Shown in pieces: positions 1 to 9,900 of a DNA stretch of 61,830 nucleotides; within the stretch, counting starts at the first letter, position 1, and each line of letters begins with the position of its first letter. The notes below the pieces were generated by a model. It was not told the DNA's origin, searched no databases, and was given only the letters and a program-made list of their open reading frames with translations. This DNA is from Candidatus Aminicenantota bacterium (GTDB taxonomy: Bacteria > Acidobacteriota > Aminicenantia > UBA2199). A program made the translations under genes and the position numbers. The stretch is from assembly GCA_020355945.1 (NCBI GenBank), contig CP070627.1:5653288-5715117 (forward strand), in the 5' to 3' direction.

Positions 1-3000
1 ATCGGTCTCTTAGGAATATTAAAAGCAGGTGGTACCTATTTCCCCATCGATCCCGATTACCCTCAAGAACGCATTCAATTCATGCTAGCAGATGCAAATG
101 TAAAATTTTTAGTAAATAATGATAATAATTTTGGGGATTCGACCTTTTCGGAGGTCCTCTCGGTGTCCTCGGTATCCTCGGTATCCTCTGTGGTAAAGAA
201 GAATCACCTGCACCTGCCACGCCGGTACGCACCTGCCACCTCTTTGGCTTACGTCATCTACACTTCCGGTTCTACGGGCAGACCCAAAGGAGTTATGATA
301 ATGCATCGGGGTGTGGTTAATGTGGTCACCTGGTTCGGTCGAAGATATGGACTGAAGCCTGGAGTCAATCTGCTGCAAATGTCAAATTACACCTTTGATG
401 CCAGTGTTAACCAGATTTTTGGGACACTGCTCTTCGGTGCAACGCTTCACATCATACCCAAAGACCTGCTGCTGAATATGGAATTATTGCGCCGCTTCAT
501 TGATGAGAATCAGATTCACATCATTAACTTTGTGCCGCCCCTGTTGAACCAGTTACTTTCCGAAGGTACCGGATTGAAGAGTTTGAAGGCCGTTATATCC
601 GGAGGCGAACGACTGGATGATGCAATCAAGAATAAAATAATTACCAGGGGGTATTGTTTATACAATCACTACGGTCCTACGGAAACTACTATCGATGCAC
701 TGTCGTCCTGCTGTACAAAGGAAATCCCTGTTCAACTGGGTCAACCCATTGCCAATACAAAGGTCTATATCCTTGATAAAGTTGGGAAACTATCACCGCT
801 CGGTGTGGTGGGAGAATTGGTTGTCTCCGGACCCGGAGTTGCTCGGGGTTATTTAAACCAACCGGAATTAACCGAAGATAAATTTATAGAATTAAAGGTT
901 AAGGTTGAGGAGGGAGAGCCTCCCCGGGAACAAATCCCCAACAAACATATGTCCTATATGTCCCATAAGTCCTATATTTACAAAACCGGTGACCTGGCTC
1001 GGTGGCTGCCGGATGGTAATGTCGAATTTCTCGGGAGAATAGATCACCAGGTCAAAATACGGGGTTTCAGGATCGAGCCAGGTGAAATAGAAAGTCAATT
1101 AATAATGCATAACAAAATAAAAGAAGCAGCAGTAATATTAAAAGAAGATAAACAAAAAAATCATCGTTATTTATGTGCTTATTTGGTAACAGAAGGGGAG
1201 TTATCAGTATCCAATCTACGGGATTATTTGTCAACTGTTTTGCCAGATTACATGATCCCTTCGTATTTTTTACAGATGGAGGAGCTTCCGTTAACCCCCA
1301 ATGGGAAAGTAGATAGGAGAGTGCTGCCTGAACCTGAAATAAAGACAGGCGAGAATATTGTGGCACCCCGGGATGAAATCGAAGAGAAATTGGTGAAAAT
1401 ATGGGGAGAGGTTTTAGGTGTGGACCACCCCAAAATAGGCATCGATGATAATTTTTTTGAATTGGGTGGGCATTCGTTAAAGGCAGCAATTGTCATGTCT
1501 ATGATTCACAAAGTCTTTAACATACGCATGACGTTATCCCAACTGTTTACACATCCCACTATCAGGGCCCTGTCTCAATCCATGAACGAGGCGGTAACGG
1601 ATCGATATATGTCGATTGAACCTGCTGAGAAGAAGGAGTATTATCCCCTTTCACCGGCCCAAAAGCAGTTGTTTATTTTGCTGAAAAGTGAAAAAGATAA
1701 CATGGTTTACAATATCCCCTGGGTAATGCTGCTGCAGGGCGAGCTGGAGAAGGAACGGTTGCAAGGGACCTTTCGCTGTTTAATCGAAAGACATGAGAGC
1801 TTCAGGACCTCTTTTAAAATGGTGCAAGGCGAACCCGTGCAGGTGATTCACCATAAAGTGGAATTTGAAATCCGGTATTATCATTTAGCCACAGAGAACA
1901 CAGAGGACACAGAGGGGACAAGGGGGCTTGACCCCTTGTTTATACCCACAACCCGCAACACCAATACGCAACTGGCAACAAGCACTATAAAGAACTTCAT
2001 TCGTCCCTTTGAGCTCTCAAAGGCACCGCTGCTGCGGGTGGGATTGATAAAAATACCAGGCTCTTTAACCAATGGCGGGGCCACCTCCACCCACCACCTG
2101 TTGATGATCGACATGAATCATATCATCTCTGATGGAACCTCTGCTGCGGTATTTACCAGGGATTTTATGACTATATATGCCGGAGAAGATGAGAGATTAT
2201 CTCCTCTCCGGGTGCAATATAAAGATTTTTCTATATGGCAAGCCAGTAAAATAGGAAGGAAAGCAATTAAGCACCAGGAGCAGTACTGGTTGAAATTATT
2301 TGAAGAAGAAATTCCACTGCTGAATCTACCCTGGGATCATCCCAGGCCGTTGAAACGGAGTTATGAAGGGGATAACCTGGAGTTTGAGATTGAAAAAGAG
2401 GTGACCGATGCTTTAAAACAGTTGGCCAATGATAAGGAAGCGACACTATTTATGGTTTTAATATCTATTTATTATGTATTATTATCGAAATTAAGTTGGT
2501 GTGAAGATATTGTGGTGGGCACTCCTATTGCCGGGCGCAGGCAGGTGCAACTCCATCGCATTATTGGCATGTTTGTCAATACCCTGGCCCTCAGGAACTA
2601 TCCCTCCGGGGAAAAAATCTTTAAGGCGTTTTTAGAAGAGGTAAAAAAACAGTTCCTGGAGGCCTTTGAAAACCAGGATTATCCCTTTGAAGACCTGGTA
2701 GAAAAAATCGCCTCACCCAGAGAGCCTTCCCGTAATCCTTTGTTCGATACCTTATTTACACTGCAAAACCTCGATATACCCGGAGCAGAAATTCCCGGGT
2801 TAACCTTAAAACCTTATGACTATAATCCCCCTGTTTCCAGGTTTGATATGACGTGGATTGGAAAGGAAAAGGAAGGGACCCTCTGCTTCACCATCGAATA
2901 CTGTACCAAACTATTTAAAGAAGAAACAATCAAACGGTTTGGCGATTATTTCAAAACGATTATCACTGCTGTATTAGAAGATAGAAATATACAATTAAAG

Positions 3001-3081
3001 GATATCGAAATCTCCCCCGGTTTAACAGACCAGGAAGAAACCACTTACGAGGAAGAGGCTGCCGGGGATTTTGGGTTTTAA
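1..3081 (+). CDS. NRPS-1, 5'-truncated: A (partial)-PCP-C with GDFGF tail
   Basis: The frame is open to base 1, so the N-terminus lies outside the window. The first residues are already A-domain motif A2 (ILKAGGTYFPID). A3 (YTSGSTGRPKG) is near residue 86, YGPTE near 227, YKTGD near 327. A repeat-derived loop sits before YKTGD. The PCP (DDNFFELGGHSLKAA) has its phosphopantetheine serine near 490. A full C domain spans about 540-1000, with MNHIISDG near 706; the first His of HHxxxDG is Asn but the catalytic second His is kept. My specificity code is DANNIGHIDK, which I cannot assign. The protein ends GDFGF, a tail shared with NRPS-6; both are followed by a synthetase with an N-terminal half-C domain. 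It activates one amino acid and condenses it with the next module, presumably NRPS-2 valine. The C loop holds tandem CACAGAG-type repeats and a 27-bp palindromic repeat in frame. Confidence 0.93.
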   Translation: MGLLGILKAGGTYFPIDPDYPQERIQFMLADANVKFLVNNDNNFGDSTFSEVLSVSSVSSVSSVVKKNHLHLPRRYAPATSLAYVIYTSGSTGRPKGVMIMHRGVVNVVTWFGRRYGLKPGVNLLQMSNYTFDASVNQIFGTLLFGATLHIIPKDLLLNMELLRRFIDENQIHIINFVPPLLNQLLSEGTGLKSLKAVISGGERLDDAIKNKIITRGYCLYNHYGPTETTIDALSSCCTKEIPVQLGQPIANTKVYILDKVGKLSPLGVVGELVVSGPGVARGYLNQPELTEDKFIELKVKVEEGEPPREQIPNKHMSYMSHKSYIYKTGDLARWLPDGNVEFLGRIDHQVKIRGFRIEPGEIESQLIMHNKIKEAAVILKEDKQKNHRYLCAYLVTEGELSVSNLRDYLSTVLPDYMIPSYFLQMEELPLTPNGKVDRRVLPEPEIKTGENIVAPRDEIEEKLVKIWGEVLGVDHPKIGIDDNFFELGGHSLKAAIVMSMIHKVFNIRMTLSQLFTHPTIRALSQSMNEAVTDRYMSIEPAEKKEYYPLSPAQKQLFILLKSEKDNMVYNIPWVMLLQGELEKERLQGTFRCLIERHESFRTSFKMVQGEPVQVIHHKVEFEIRYYHLATENTEDTEGTRGLDPLFIPTTRNTNTQLATSTIKNFIRPFELSKAPLLRVGLIKIPGSLTNGGATSTHHLLMIDMNHIISDGTSAAVFTRDFMTIYAGEDERLSPLRVQYKDFSIWQASKIGRKAIKHQEQYWLKLFEEEIPLLNLPWDHPRPLKRSYEGDNLEFEIEKEVTDALKQLANDKEATLFMVLISIYYVLLSKLSWCEDIVVGTPIAGRRQVQLHRIIGMFVNTLALRNYPSGEKIFKAFLEEVKKQFLEAFENQDYPFEDLVEKIASPREPSRNPLFDTLFTLQNLDIPGAEIPGLTLKPYDYNPPVSRFDMTWIGKEKEGTLCFTIEYCTKLFKEETIKRFGDYFKTIITAVLEDRNIQLKDIEISPGLTDQEETTYEEEAAGDFGF
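151..193 (+). repeat. Tandem TCCTCGGTA-type repeat in the A2-A3 loop of NRPS-1
   Basis: About four copies of a 9-bp unit (GGTGTCCTC, GGTATCCTC) encode a Ser-Val run just before A3. The loop occupies the same place where other A domains here carry whole enzyme inserts. Confidence 0.75.
945..980 (+). repeat. Tandem ATGTCCTAT repeat before YKTGD in NRPS-1
   Basis: Four near-copies of ATGTCCTAT/ATGTCCCAT encode a Met-Ser-Tyr-rich loop between A6 and A7. The same family occurs at 27282, 37701 and 52622. Confidence 0.75.
1888..1938 (+). repeat. CACAGAG tandem repeat plus 27-bp palindromic repeat in the NRPS-1 C loop
   Basis: A CACAGAG-type tandem (1888-1914) runs into one copy of a 27-bp repeat (1912-1938) whose core is AAGGGGGCTTG(A/C)CCCCTT. 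The latter encodes GTRGLDPL. Other copies are at 10588 and 54644; the CACAGAG family is also intergenic at 60350. Confidence 0.75.
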
Positions 3082-3090
3082 GGTCCAAAT

Positions 3091-3135
3091 AGCAATTAGC
3101 AATTAGCAGTTATTAATTGTCAATTGTCAATTATT
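3091..3135 (+). repeat. Intergenic AGCAATT/TGTCAAT tandem repeats
   Basis: The 78-bp gap between NRPS-1 and NRPS-2 consists largely of short tandem units (AGCAATT x2-3, TGTCAAT x2). No promoter or terminator is evident in it. Confidence 0.7.
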
Positions 3136-3159
3136 AGAATTTAAAAAAAGGATAAAACC

Positions 3160-3975
3160 ATGAGACTTCGAGAACATTCAAAATCTAATTTTGATCGGTT
3201 ATGGATTGCTGCTGGAAAAAAGGTAAAAGAAAGGGACTATTGGTTGGAAAAATTGTCGGGTGGACTGGTGAAAAGCAGCTTTCCTTATACTTATGAAAAG
3301 ACAAATCCAGAAGGAAAACCTGCACATTGGGCTGCACTGAATTTCCAGTTTGATAAAAGACGATTTGCAGGGTTAATGAACTTAAGCACTGGCTCTGATG
3401 TCCGGCTGCATATTGTGTTGACAGCCATTTTAACTCTATTGTTAGGGAAATATTCCGGTAATAATGATATCATCGTGGGGACACCGGTAATGAAAACCAC
3501 TGGTAATGTTGAACTTATCAATACAGTATTAGCATTAAGAAACCAATTGCGCGATGATATGACCTGCAAAGAATTATTGATGCAGGTGAGGCAGATCAGT
3601 ATCGAGGCCAATGAACACCGGAATTATCCCATTGAAATACTACTACACCAGTTAAATTTGCCTGTCCCGGGTGAGGGGAAGGATTTCCCTCTTTTTGATG
3701 TGGCATTATTGCTGGAAAATATCCACGATAAAAAAAGTATCCGGGAAACCTGTCCCAATATTCTTTTTTCTTTTTTAAGAACCCCTGACAGGATTGAAGG
3801 GGTGGTGGAATACAATGAACTGCTCTATAGCAGGAATACTGTTGAACAAATCGCAGCACATTTGGAGCGACTGGTGGATATCGTTATCTTTAATGTAGAT
3901 CTGCCGATATCCCGGATCGATATATTGTCAGGAAAAGAGAAAAAACTATTGCTGCTGGATTTTAACAACACCCGG
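3160..3975 (+). other. N-terminal half condensation domain (c'), type I
   Basis: Encodes only the C-terminal lobe of a C domain at the start of NRPS-2. Visible landmarks are ERDYWLEKLSG, YSGNNDIIVGTPV, INTVLALRNQ and NYPIEIL; there is no HHxxxDG. It closely resembles the N-terminus of NRPS-7 and differs from that of NRPS-6. The upstream protein already has a complete C domain, so this lobe is extra. A docking role with the GDFGF tail of NRPS-1 is inference. Confidence 0.75.
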
Positions 3976-6900
3976 ACAGTATATCCTGTGGAAAAGACTA
4001 TTGATGAATGTTTTGAAGAGCAGGCTGCCAGGGTACCCCATCGTACCGCCGTTAACTATGAAGGGGAACCCATGAACTATCACCAGTTGAATAAAAAAGC
4101 AGATGCCCTGGCTGCTTATCTTCATTACAGGGGAGTCAAAACCGAGGAAGCAGTAGCCTTAATGGCAGAGAATTCCCTGGAGGTGATTGTGGCAATATTG
4201 GCAATTCTAAAGGCCGGAGGCGCTTATTTACCCATCAATTCCCAATATCCTGCCCAAAGAAAAAAATATATCCTTAACGATTGTAAGGCAAAACTGCTAT
4301 TAACCAATTGTACGGATGCCTGCCCTGGTGTACCCACTCCCGGAGTGGAAGTCATAGACCTGGATGATCGTGGTATTTACCAATACGAGAACAAAGGAAC
4401 AAAAGATTTTGATAAAATGCACTCCAGTGACAATTTAGCTTATATCATGTATACATCCGGCTCTACAGGAACGCCCAAAGGGGTGGTGGTGACGCATAGG
4501 AATGCGGTGCGGTTGGTGAAAAATTGCAACTTTATTCAATTTAAGGAAGATGACAGCATATTACTCACCGGCGCATTGGAATTTGATGCCTCCACATTTG
4601 AGATATGGGGAGCTCTTTTAAACGGTTTGGTCCTGTATTTGGTCAATAAAGATATCATACTGAAACATGACCGGTTAAAACAGGTCATTGCCGAAAAAGA
4701 GGTAACCACCATATGGATGACATCTCCTCTTTTTAATCGGATATCGGATGCAGATATTGAGATATTTGCCGGACTCAGGAATTTGCTGGTGGGTGGGGAT
4801 GTGTTATCTCCCACACATATCAATCGGCTAAGAGAACGATTCCCCGGATTAAACGTTATTAATGGCTATGGCCCCACGGAAAATACCACTTTTTCTACTA
4901 CCTTTCTTATAGATAAAGAGTATCATGAACGCATACCTATAGGAAAACCCATTAGCAATTCCACTGCTTATATCCTGGACAGCAACTTACAACTGGTTCC
5001 CATTGGAGTTATCGGGGAGCTTTTTGTTGGAGGAGATGGTCTGTCCAGGGGCTACCTTAACAACCCGGAGTTAACAAATTCTGAATTCCAAATCCCAAAC
5101 AAAAAGGAAACCACCTCCCCCCATTACCCCATTACCCCATTACCTTACTCCCCCATCTACAGGACCGGTGACCGGGCCCGGTGGTTGTGGGATGGGAATA
5201 TTGAATTTTTAGGGCGGGTGGATTTCCAGGTCAAAATCAGGGGATTTCGTGTCGAACCTGGAGAGATAGAGAATCGATTAATGAGACATAAAAATGTTAA
5301 AGAAGCGCTGGTGGTGTCCAGGATATATAAAAACGGGGAAAAATATCTCTGTGCCTATGTTGTAGCAGGGACCAGGGAACAGGGACCAGGGAGTACAAAA
5401 GAGTATGGCAGTACACCCACCAGTATGGAATTGCGGGAATATTTGTCCGGAGAATTACCCGATTACATGGTACCTGCTCATTTTGTGGTTTTGGAGAGAA
5501 TGCCCTTAAATCCTCACGGCAAGGTGGATCGGAAGTCGCTGCCTGAGCCGGAGGTAAGCAAAACCGGGGCAGTTTATACTCCACCCCGTGGTGAGGTGGA
5601 ACAGGAAATGGCAAAGATATGGTCCGGGGTATTGGACCTGGCCCGGGAACCTGGAATCGATGATAATTTTTTTGAGTTGGGCGGTCATTCCTTAAAAGCC
5701 ACCACCCTGGTGCATCGATTATATAAAGAATTTGGAGTCAATCTTGAAATCGAGGATGTGTTTACCCATCCCACCATCCGGGAACTGGCCCAGCGAATGA
5801 AAGAGCTGAACCAGCTGGAATACCTGGAAATAAAACCTGTAGAAGAAAAAGAGTATTACGAGATGTCCTATGCCCAACGGCGGTTATGGGTGTTATGCCA
5901 GTTCGAGGAGGATGCCACTGCTTACAACATGCCTGCGGCTCTTACCATTACCGGCCCTTTTCGGGTGGAGGTATTTACCCAGGCAGTGCAAGTACTGGTT
6001 CGTCGTCACGACAGCCTGAGAACGATTTTCATTCCAGTGGATGGGGAACCCCGACAGGAAATAGTTAAAGACCTTACATTTCATCTGGAAACAGTAGACC
6101 TTCGCACCCTGGATGAAGAAACAAAGGAAAAAAAAGCCAGAGAAATCTACCTGGCAGACGCCAATAGGGCCTTTGACCTGGAAAAGGGTCCCTTGTTCCG
6201 GTTTCAATTGCTGCAAATGGAAGATGAAAGGCACTTCCTCATCTATAATATGCATCATATTATCAATGACGGATGGTCACAGGGAATCATAACCAACGAA
6301 ATCATTAGTTTATATAACACTTTCCTGAAAGGTGGTGAGAATCCATTGGCTTCACTAAAAATACAATATAAAGATTATACCCGTTGGCACAACCGTCTAA
6401 TCGAAACCGACAGTTTCCGGGACGTCCAGGGGTATTGGTTGGAAAAATTCAAGGACAAACCCAATGGTATTGAATTGCCCTTTGACCATCCCAGGAAAGC
6501 CATCCAGACGTTTAACGGTGGACGCGTATCCTTTACCATTGACAAGGAAAAAACCTCGCTGCTGCATCAGTTGAGTTTTGAGGAAGATACCACTCTTTTC
6601 ATGATTCTCTTAACCCTGGTGAGTATATTCCTGTATAGATATAGCGGCCAAACAGATATCATTATCGGGGCACCCATTGCCAATCGCAGACGTATTGAAT
6701 TGAATCCCATTGTTGGCTTTTTAGTAAACACCCTGGTTTATCGAAATGAAATAAACCCGGGCCTATCCTTTAAGAAGCAGTTAAAAGCGGTAAAAGGGGA
6801 AGCCTTAACTTGTTACCAATACCAGGATTATCCCTTTGACCTGCTGGTGGAACAGTTGGAGTTGAGCAGGGATTTAAGCCAGTCGCCGCTATTTAATGTC

Positions 6901-9900
6901 ATGCTGGCACATAATAATGCTGAAACCGAGGACATAACGTTAGCCATGGAGGGTGCGGAAATTTCCCACTGTTCCTACACAGAGGATTTTAATATGAGCA
7001 AATTTGACCTGATCTTTTTCATGATAGAAATGGATGATCAAATTCACACCTCCATCGAATACAATAGTGATCTATTTGAGCGGGGTACCATTGAGCGGAT
7101 GAAAGAAAACTTATTAACCCTGGTGGAGGATGCCATTGCCAGGAAAAATGAACCGGTTTCTGCGTTAAAAGTCCTTTCACGCACCCAATACGAAACCGTG
7201 GTTCACCGGTTCAATCATACCGGTTATCCTTTTGAGACGTTAACCCTCCAGGAACTTTTTGAAAACCAGGTGGGAAAATGCAGAGATAAAATTGCTGTCA
7301 GCAGCCCGGAGAGAAGTGATTACATATCCATTACTTACAGCCAACTAAACAAAAAGATCAATCAACTGGCTTATTACCTGAAAGAAAAATGCCAGGTGAA
7401 ACCCAATGACATCATCGGTGTTTCAGTGGAACGGTCCATTGATATGATCGTTGTTTTGTGGGGAATCATTAAAGCCGGTGCCGCTTACCTGGCCGTAGAC
7501 CCCACCTATCCCAGGGACCGAATCTTGCATGTACTGGCCGACAGCCAATCCCATCTACTGATCATTGATAAAATGCGGCCGGAATTGTTTGAGGGCTATC
7601 CGGGAGAAATTCTGAATATTAATACCTTACAGGAGGAAATCCAACGGGAATCCAGGGAAAATCCCCCTGTGGTTAACCAATCCTCTGATATTTTATATGT
7701 GAATTACACCTCGGGTTCTACAGGTACTCCCAATGGAGCCATGTTGTCCCACGATTGTTTAACCAATTTGATACAATGGCAGAAGGAAAAAACCACCATT
7801 GATTGTTCTCTCAGTTGTTTGCAATTTACTTCCATCAATTTTTGTGTATCCTTCCAGGAGATCATGGGGACCCTGGTCTCAGGGGGGAAGCTGCATTTGA
7901 TTGGTGATATTGAGAGGCAGGATATTGGTTATTTGATGAATTATCTCAGTTTACATCAAATCGAGATATTGTTTTTACCTTTTTCTTATCTTAATTTTTT
8001 ATTCAATGAATCGGGTCGTTGGGACCGCGATTTTAGACACAATTTGAAACATATTATCACCGCTGGTGAGCAGTTGAAAGTGACCGCCGGTCTGAAGCGG
8101 TTTTTGAATTCGAATCCCCGGTTACAGCTTCACAACCATTACGGTTCCACTGAGATGCATGTGGTAACCTCTTACACGTTGGACGCCGCCACTGCCGCAG
8201 ATACACCTATCCCACCGGCAGGAAAACCCATCAACAATGTAAAGATATTTATACTGGACGAGCACTTTAATCCAGTGCCCATAGGCGTATATGGCGAGTT
8301 GTCTGTGGCTGGAAAGTCGGAAATATTGGGATACATCAATAATAAAGAATTAACAGGTAAAAAATTGTTAACGCAGCCGGAATTATCAAGGATCAAGCTC
8401 TACCGTTCCGGGGATATTGGTCGTTGGCTGCCGGACGGAAATATCGAGTTGAGGGGCAGGAAGGATTTCCTGGTAAAGGTTCGGGGATTCCGCGTCGAAC
8501 CCGGGGAGATAGAGAGTAGAATACTGGCAATCCAGGGGGTCCGGGAATGTGTGGTGGTGGTCAGGGAGGATGCCAGGGGGCAAAAAAATCTCGCTGCTTA
8601 TGTCTCTGTGGACCATATCGATGCTGCTGAAATTAAGAAAATCATCAGTAATGATTTGCCCCAGTATATGATTCCCCGGATCATCATTTTAGACAGTTTA
8701 CCTTTAATGCCCAACGGCAAAGTCGATCGAGAAGCCTTGCCTCAACCTGAATTCGTCGTCAGAAAAAAATATGAAGTACCAGGAGATGAAGTTGAAAGGA
8801 AATTAGTAGAAATATGGTCAGAAGTCTTAGGGGCGCACACATCAATAAGGATCGATGACAATTTCTTCGAGCTAGGGGGTCACTCCTTAAAAGCCACCCT
8901 TATGGTCTCCAGGATTCATAAAGAGTTCAATGTAAAGATATCCCTGGTAGAAATTTTTACAACTCCCTATATCAGGGGATTGGCAGAAAAGATAAGGGGA
9001 AAGGTAGGAGACCAGGACCGATTCGCTCCCCTAGAGCCGGGGGAAGAAAAAGAGTACTATATTTTATCTTCTGCCCAGGAAAGATTATATATTTTGCATA
9101 TACTGGGTAAGCGCACCACAGCTTATAACATGCCTTATGTTATGGAGTTGACGGGTGCTGTGGATGAAGAACGGCTGGAAAAAACCTTCCGGGAGATGAT
9201 AAACCGTCATGAAAGTTTACGAACCTCGTTCCGGTTGAAGGATGAGGAGCCGGTGCAGAGGATACATGATGAGGTGGAATTTGAAATCGAATATTATGAT
9301 GAGAACTTCAACACACCCCGACCGCTTCGCGGCCCCCCCTCTCAAGAGGGGAATAAAAGTGCTTCCCATGCTCCATGCTCCATGCTCCATGCAAGTACTA
9401 TAAAGAACTTCATTCGTCCTTTTGATCTCTCCCAGGCGCCTTTACTGCGGGTGGGCTTGATTAAACATGACCGAGAAAGGCATATATTGATAGTAGACAT
9501 GCATCACATCATATCAGATGGTATATCCCTGGAAATATTTGTAAAGGAATTTATGGCTGTGTATGGGTACGGCGAAAAGGAACTTCCCGGGTTGAAAGTT
9601 CAATACAAAGATTACGCCCAGTGGCAGAAAAGTGAGGAACAGCAGGAGGTCATAAAGAAGCAGGAAGCGTACTGGATAAAGGAATTTGGTATTGATGAAC
9701 AGATACCTGTCTTAAATTTACCTATTGATTATACCAGACCTGTGATTCAAAGTTTTGAAGGTGGGGTGTTGGGATTTGAGATTGACAGCCGGGATACCAG
9801 CGCATTAAAAAGGTTGGCCTTTGGTGAAGGGGTGACCCTATACATGGTCTTGCTGTCCATCTACACGATCCTTTTATCAAAACTAAGTAACCAGGAGGAT

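Noticed and set aside
3000..4000. Frameshift splitting one C domain between NRPS-1 and NRPS-2
   Set aside because: The NRPS-1 C domain already has both lobes (GMFVNTLALRN, QDYPFEDLV, NPLFDTLF), and NRPS-2 starts with its own ribosome site and a second C-lobe. The same arrangement recurs at NRPS-6/7.
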